From positions 1-40,503 of the forward strand of contig NZ_BAEE01000057.1 in the NCBI RefSeq assembly GCF_000241265.1: a DNA stretch of 40,503 bases. Reading direction: 5' to 3'. Both the position numbers and the translations under genes were made by a program. Below the pieces are notes generated by a model. That model worked only from the letters and a program-made list of their open reading frames with translations. It made no database searches and was not told the DNA's origin. This document shows, piece after piece, positions 37,217 to 40,503 of this stretch (within the stretch, counting starts at the first letter, position 1; each line of letters opens with the position of its first letter). Source of the stretch: Gordonia araii NBRC 100433 (GTDB lineage: Bacteria; Actinomycetota; Actinomycetes; Mycobacteriales; Mycobacteriaceae).

Positions 37217-37933
37217 ATGGCAACCCTCAACCGAAATACGATCGACCGTGTGCAAGACGGCAGACGGTCCACGCGTATCGCGCAGGTCACAGACGAACTG
37301 CGTCGCAGAATCGCAGCCGGAGAATGGGCGGTCGGGGATCGGATACCGACCGAACCGGAGCTCGTCGAGCTTCTCGACGCGTCGCGCAACACGCTGCGCG
37401 AAGCGGTAGGCGCGCTGGTGCACGCGGGTGTGCTGGAGCGCAGGCAGGGGTCGGGCACCTACGTTCTCGCCGTCGACGAGCAGGAGGTCGCACTCGGCGA
37501 TTACTTCTCCTCGGCGCGACGCCGGGATCTCATCGAGCTGCGCGAGGCGCTGGACGTGACGGCCGCCGATCTGGCCGCGCGACGACGAGACGAGGACGAC
37601 ATCGCGATGCTGCGCGAGTTGCTGGCCCGCCGCAACGATCTGTGGGACCGGCCCGCGGCGACCTCGGCGGACGAGCGGGACGAGATCGTCGACGCCGATG
37701 CGCAGCTGCACCGGGCGATCGTCGTCGCCAGTCACAACGAGATCTATCTTGAGTTCTACGACCTGCTCCTGCCCGCGCTGCGCCGGACGATCGCCGAGCG
37801 TCCGGTCGGGGCGTCGTCCTCCTACGAGGAGCAGCACACCGCCTTGGTCGAGGCGGTGATCGACGGCGATCCGCTGCGTGCGGCCGGCGCCGCGCAGGAA
37901 GTGCTCGACTGCGTCCGCGACGCCGAAGGCTGA
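37217..37933 (+). CDS. GntR-family regulator, FadR/FCD type
   Basis: 238 residues from ATG 37217. Winged helix: IAQVTDELRRRIAAGEWAVGDRIPTEPELVELLDASRNTLREAVGALVHAGVLERRQGSGTYVLA (residues 20-84). The C-terminal FCD domain has RDLIELREALDVTAADLAARRRDEDDIAMLRELL and DADAQLHRAIVVASHNEIYLEFYDLL, where Asp and His residues of this type bind a metal. Ligands of the family are organic or amino acids. Divergent from the CynX-like transporter, which it probably controls. Confidence 0.93.
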   Translation: MATLNRNTIDRVQDGRRSTRIAQVTDELRRRIAAGEWAVGDRIPTEPELVELLDASRNTLREAVGALVHAGVLERRQGSGTYVLAVDEQEVALGDYFSSARRRDLIELREALDVTAADLAARRRDEDDIAMLRELLARRNDLWDRPAATSADERDEIVDADAQLHRAIVVASHNEIYLEFYDLLLPALRRTIAERPVGASSSYEEQHTALVEAVIDGDPLRAAGAAQEVLDCVRDAEG

Positions 37934-37942
37934 TGCGTCAGT

Positions 37943-37966
37943 CCCCGCTCCCGGTTGGAAGCGGGG
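37943..37966 (+). terminator. Terminator-like hairpin after gntR
   Basis: CCCCGCT (37943-37949) pairs with AGCGGGG (37960-37966) around a 10-base loop, 9 bp after the gntR stop. No T tract. It ends 21 bp before the DUF1707 start. Confidence 0.5.
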
Positions 37967-37987
37967 CCCGCCGTTAGGGTGGGAGTC

Positions 37988-38572
37988 GTGACTGAGGGCA
38001 ACGCCGACGATGACCTGCTCATCGGCAATCCTGAACGGGAACGCGCCATCGGGCTGCTGACCGATGCGTTCGCGTCGGGCTATCTGGAGATGGTCGAGTT
38101 CGAGGACCGCTCCGGTGCGGTCTACGCCAGTCGCACGCGCGCCGAGCTGCGGACCGCACTCGAGCGGTTGCCGACGGCCGGCCAACTCTTTCCCGACGCC
38201 GTGCCGGCCGACGCGCCGTCGGCCGGGGTGGAGCCGCTTCATCTCGACGCCGAGTGGAGCACGGTGCGGCGCAAAGGCGTGTGGCAGGTGCCGCCGCAGA
38301 TCGTCGTCACCGGTTCCATGGGTACGGTCCAGCTGGATTTCAGCCGCGGCGTCTTCGCCGCTCCGGCGGTCGAACTCGACCTGCAGGTCTCGGCGACGAA
38401 CGTGAAGATCTGGGTCGGGCCGGACCAGGAGATCCGGCTGCAGAAGCTGGCCAAGAGCGGATGGTCGAGCGTGAAGGACAAGGCAGACGCGCCGCGCCGG
38501 CCCGGTGGCCCGGCGATCACCGTCATTGGACTGGTGGCCGCGGCCTCCGGCGTCGTGGTCAAGCGCCGCTGA
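37988..38572 (+). CDS. DUF1707 (SHOCT-like) domain protein with C-terminal membrane helix
   Basis: 194 residues from GTG 37988 (GTG 37979 possible). The opening LLIGNPERERAIGLLTDAFASGYLEMVEFEDRSGAVYASRTRAELRTALERLP is the DUF1707 domain (about residues 10-62), common in actinobacterial proteins with membrane anchors. The middle forms beta strands (WQVPPQIVVTGSMGTVQLDFSRG). A C-terminal helix GPAITVIGLVAAASGVVVKRR may anchor it in the membrane. Function unknown. The exonuclease gene follows after 31 bp on the same strand. Confidence 0.86.
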   Translation: MTEGNADDDLLIGNPERERAIGLLTDAFASGYLEMVEFEDRSGAVYASRTRAELRTALERLPTAGQLFPDAVPADAPSAGVEPLHLDAEWSTVRRKGVWQVPPQIVVTGSMGTVQLDFSRGVFAAPAVELDLQVSATNVKIWVGPDQEIRLQKLAKSGWSSVKDKADAPRRPGGPAITVIGLVAAASGVVVKRR

Positions 38573-38603
38573 CCCGGCGAAGGCCAGACGCTAACTTGGT
38601 GGC

Positions 38604-39479
38604 ATGCGTGTCGCGACCTGGAATGTGAACTCGATATCGGCGCGGGTGCCGCGCCTGCTGCCGTGGCTGGAACAGCGTCGGCCCGACGTGGTGTGCCTGC
38701 AGGAGACCAAACTCGGCGACGATGCGTTCGAGGCGCTGCTCGGCGAGGACCTGGGGGGACTCGGCTACGAGTGGGCCCACCACGGCCAAGGCCAGTGGAA
38801 CGGGGTCGCGCTGCTTTCCCGTGTCGGGCTCGACGACGTGGAACTGGCTTTTCCCGACACCCCCGGCTACCCCGATCCGGCCGGGCCGGTCGAGGCGCGA
38901 GCGGTGTCGGCGGTCTGCGACGGGGTGCGCGTCTATTCGCTGTACGTGCCGAACGGGCGCGAGGTCGGGTCCGATCATTACGACTACAAGCTCGGCTGGC
39001 TTTCCGCACTGCGTGACGCCGTGGTCGCCGCGGGACCGTCGTCGACGATGGTGTGCGGCGACATCAACATCGCTCCTTCCGACGAGGACGTCTTCGACCC
39101 CGCCGCTTACGTGGGGCACACGCATGTCACCGACGCCGAGCGCGCCGCGCTCGCAGCCGTGGTCGACGCCGGCCTGACCGATGTGATTCGCGAGCGGTGG
39201 CCGGGCGAACGGGTATTCAGCTATTGGGACTACCGCGCCGGAATGTTCCACAAAGACCTCGGTATGCGGATCGACCTCATCCTGGCCGGCTCCGACCTGG
39301 TACCGCGCGTGGCCGCGGCCTTCGTCGACCGGCAGGCGCGCAAAGGGAGTAAGCCGAGCGACCATGCGCCGGTCATCGTCGATCTGGACACGGCGCCCGA
39401 CGGAGATATCGGCCCGGTCGTCCCGCCGCCGTCGAATCCGGCAAAGCGGACCGCCTCGGCGCGGCTGCCGCAGGCGTGA
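38604..39479 (+). CDS. xthA: Exodeoxyribonuclease III / AP endonuclease
   Basis: 291 residues. The endonuclease/exonuclease/phosphatase fold motifs are in order: MRVATWNVNSISAR (metal Asn), VVCLQETKLGDD (metal Glu), YSLYVPNGR, MVCGDINIAPSDEDVFDP (catalytic Asp and Asn), GMRIDLILAG and SDHAPVIV (catalytic His). It cleaves at abasic sites and trims 3' ends in base excision repair. A C-terminal tail of about 25 residues after SDHAPVIVDLD, rich in Pro and Ala, is longer than in E. coli XthA. Confidence 0.95.
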   Translation: MRVATWNVNSISARVPRLLPWLEQRRPDVVCLQETKLGDDAFEALLGEDLGGLGYEWAHHGQGQWNGVALLSRVGLDDVELAFPDTPGYPDPAGPVEARAVSAVCDGVRVYSLYVPNGREVGSDHYDYKLGWLSALRDAVVAAGPSSTMVCGDINIAPSDEDVFDPAAYVGHTHVTDAERAALAAVVDAGLTDVIRERWPGERVFSYWDYRAGMFHKDLGMRIDLILAGSDLVPRVAAAFVDRQARKGSKPSDHAPVIVDLDTAPDGDIGPVVPPPSNPAKRTASARLPQA

Positions 39480-39564
39480 GCAGGAAGCGTCGCACAACTC
39501 GCACGTGAACCTCGAAGTTGGAGTTTGCCCCGAATACACGAAGATTCTGTGATTTGATCGTGAC

Positions 39565-39585
39565 AACTGCAGTGTTACTGCGGTT
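39565..39585. promoter_or_regulatory. Small hairpin in the leader of the secreted-protein gene
   Basis: AACTGCAGT, loop GTT, ACTGCGGTT pair over 9 bases with one mismatch, ending 19 bp before the start and 7 bp before AGGGGAGG. It could be a 5' untranslated hairpin or an operator. Confidence 0.4.
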
Positions 39586-39604
39586 GATCCGAAAGGGGAG
39601 GTCG

Positions 39605-40228
39605 ATGAAGCGGATCGCTTCAATTCTGGGAATGCTCGCAGCAGCCGTCGCGGCGCTGCTCGTCGTCGAACCCGCGACCGCGGGAGCGCGGACGCCCGTG
39701 ATCGACACGGGCCCGGCGCAGGTTTCGCTCACCAAGGACATGCAGGCCGTGTCGCTGAAAGTGGGCTCCGGCTCGATCAAGCAGGTCGGCAACGAACTCC
39801 TGCTCATGAACTCGAAGGGTGCGGTCAAGAGCCGCGTCCCGTTGACGGTCAAGGCCGAGGGGAAGACCGCCCCGCTGCGCGCACAGATCGCTTCCGACGC
39901 CAAGTCGGCAGAGTTGAAGCCGTTCGGGTATCACCCGGCGCTGACCTACCGGCGTCCGCTGCCGCGGCCCCGGAACAAGGGGCAGGCCTGGGACCAGATG
40001 AACGCGTTGGCGAACCAGAACTGGGGCTGCGCCGCGCCGTCGACCTTGGTCGGCGGTCTTATCGGGTTGCTCGTGGGGTTCATCATCCTCGGTTGGATCA
40101 CCGTCCCGATCGGCGCGGCGATCGGTGCCTACGTCGGATACGACAACTGTGGTCGGGGCCGATGGGGCGACCGGTACCGCAGTGAGACCATCCGTGCCTT
40201 CTGGCGCTGGTGGAATATGCCGGGCTGA
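39605..40228 (+). CDS. Secreted or envelope protein with glycine-rich membrane segment
   Basis: 207 residues, ATG preceded by AAAGGGGAGG. Signal peptide MKRIASILGMLAAAVAALLVVEPATAGA, residues 1 to about 27. The N-terminal mature domain (SLTKDMQAVSLKVGSGSIKQ...VPLTVKAEGKTAPLRAQIASD) is beta-rich. The C-terminal part has TLVGGLIGLLVGFIILGWITVPIGAAIGAYVGY, a glycine-zipper hydrophobic segment flanked by Cys residues (NWGCAAPS, YDNCGRG). No named family recognised. The first residues are paralogous to those of the next gene, so it is one of a tandem pair. Confidence 0.88.
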   Translation: MKRIASILGMLAAAVAALLVVEPATAGARTPVIDTGPAQVSLTKDMQAVSLKVGSGSIKQVGNELLLMNSKGAVKSRVPLTVKAEGKTAPLRAQIASDAKSAELKPFGYHPALTYRRPLPRPRNKGQAWDQMNALANQNWGCAAPSTLVGGLIGLLVGFIILGWITVPIGAAIGAYVGYDNCGRGRWGDRYRSETIRAFWRWWNMPG

Positions 40229-40249
40229 CCGCAGTACACAACAAGACCG

Positions 40250-40282
40250 ACCGGCCGGACCCTCCTCGAGGGTCCGGCCGGT
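40250..40282 (+). terminator. Strong hairpin after the secreted-protein gene
   Basis: A 15-bp perfect stem (40250-40264 with 40268-40282, arms ACCGGCCGGACCCTC and complement) with a 3-base loop, 21 bp after the stop. GC-rich and very stable; no long T run, as is common in high-GC actinobacteria. Confidence 0.85.
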
Positions 40283-40392
40283 TCGTCGTGAGAGCCATTG
40301 CGCCGACGCGGCTTTCGGTCGGGAGGCGGGTGTGGTGTGATGGGTGAAGGCAACGCGCGCCCGCGCGTTTTGGAACTCTCCTGGGGGTCGGG

Positions 40393-40503
40393 ATGAAGAA
40401 TTTCGCGTCCGTATTGACTGCACTCGCAGCGGTCACAGCAGCACTGGTGGTGGTCCCGGCGGGGACCGCGGGGGCGTCGCCGAAACCGGCGATCCACACC
40501 GCC
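40393..40503 (+). CDS. Secreted protein, paralogue of the preceding gene (runs off window)
   Basis: The 37 visible residues MKNFASVLTALAAVTAALVVVPAGTAGA then SPKPAIHTA align with the neighbour's MKRIASILGMLAAAVAALLVVEPATAGA then RTPVIDTG: same signal-peptide length, TAGA cleavage region and mature start. A G-rich run (GGGGGTCGGG) precedes the ATG. Only the beginning is in the window. Confidence 0.8.
   Translation, partial: MKNFASVLTALAAVTAALVVVPAGTAGASPKPAIHTA

Overview
The window is high-GC actinobacterial DNA. Gene content and order point to Mycobacteriales. The dispersed hairpin repeat found in most larger gaps is one I associate with Gordonia-type genomes, so Gordonia or a close relative is an inference, not a proof. 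All family names and Mycobacterium tuberculosis (Mtb) synteny below come from remembered knowledge of sequence and gene order; no search was run.

Layout. (1) 1-2153: edge of an amidohydrolase, a frameshifted small glycine-rich gene, and a divergent pair (NAD-epimerase / truncated acyltransferase) sharing a promoter with two KstR-like operators, then three dispersed repeats. (2) 2178-14584: a two-armed oxidation locus that follows Mtb Rv0763c-Rv0771. The left arm (minus strand) is aldehyde dehydrogenase, SDR, 3-hydroxyisobutyrate-dehydrogenase-like protein, carboxymuconolactone-decarboxylase-like protein and an alpha/beta hydrolase. The right arm (plus strand) is TetR, CYP123-like P450, SDR, CYP51, [3Fe-4S] ferredoxin, a SnoaL-like protein, an unrecognised 423-residue protein and an SDR. 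Many stops and starts overlap by 1-4 bases. (3) 14778-17805: an NTF2-like gene divergent from a PadR-unknown-thioesterase operon, with a 39-bp interrupted palindrome between them. (4) 17825-18915: a small membrane protein and an alpha/beta hydrolase. (5) 19203-29324: a long operon that follows Mtb Rv0976c-Rv0971c: a DinB-like protein, AtuA-like protein, FadE13, AccD2, AccA2, FadE12, EchA7 and TetR. It is probably an acyl-CoA carboxylation and degradation pathway whose substrate is unknown. (6) 29334-33550: a secreted protein, a 21-bp tandem array, a methyltransferase, and furA-katG. (7) 33639-37933: two regulator/MFS exporter pairs (TetR/DHA2-type and GntR/CynX-type), each with paired operator-like palindromes. 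(8) 37988-40503: a DUF1707 protein, exonuclease III, and two tandem paralogous secreted proteins separated by a strong terminator hairpin.

The most unusual feature is the dispersed repeat (about 46 bp, starting GGTCTCGATA and ending CACTCGACCACC, or its complement). It sits between genes, next to stop codons and inside an operon. It has expanded into several short tandem arrays. A copy with 48-bp duplications lies in frame inside accA2, where it would be translated as a 47-residue linker. I saw no CRISPR array, rRNA, tRNA, phage or transposase gene.
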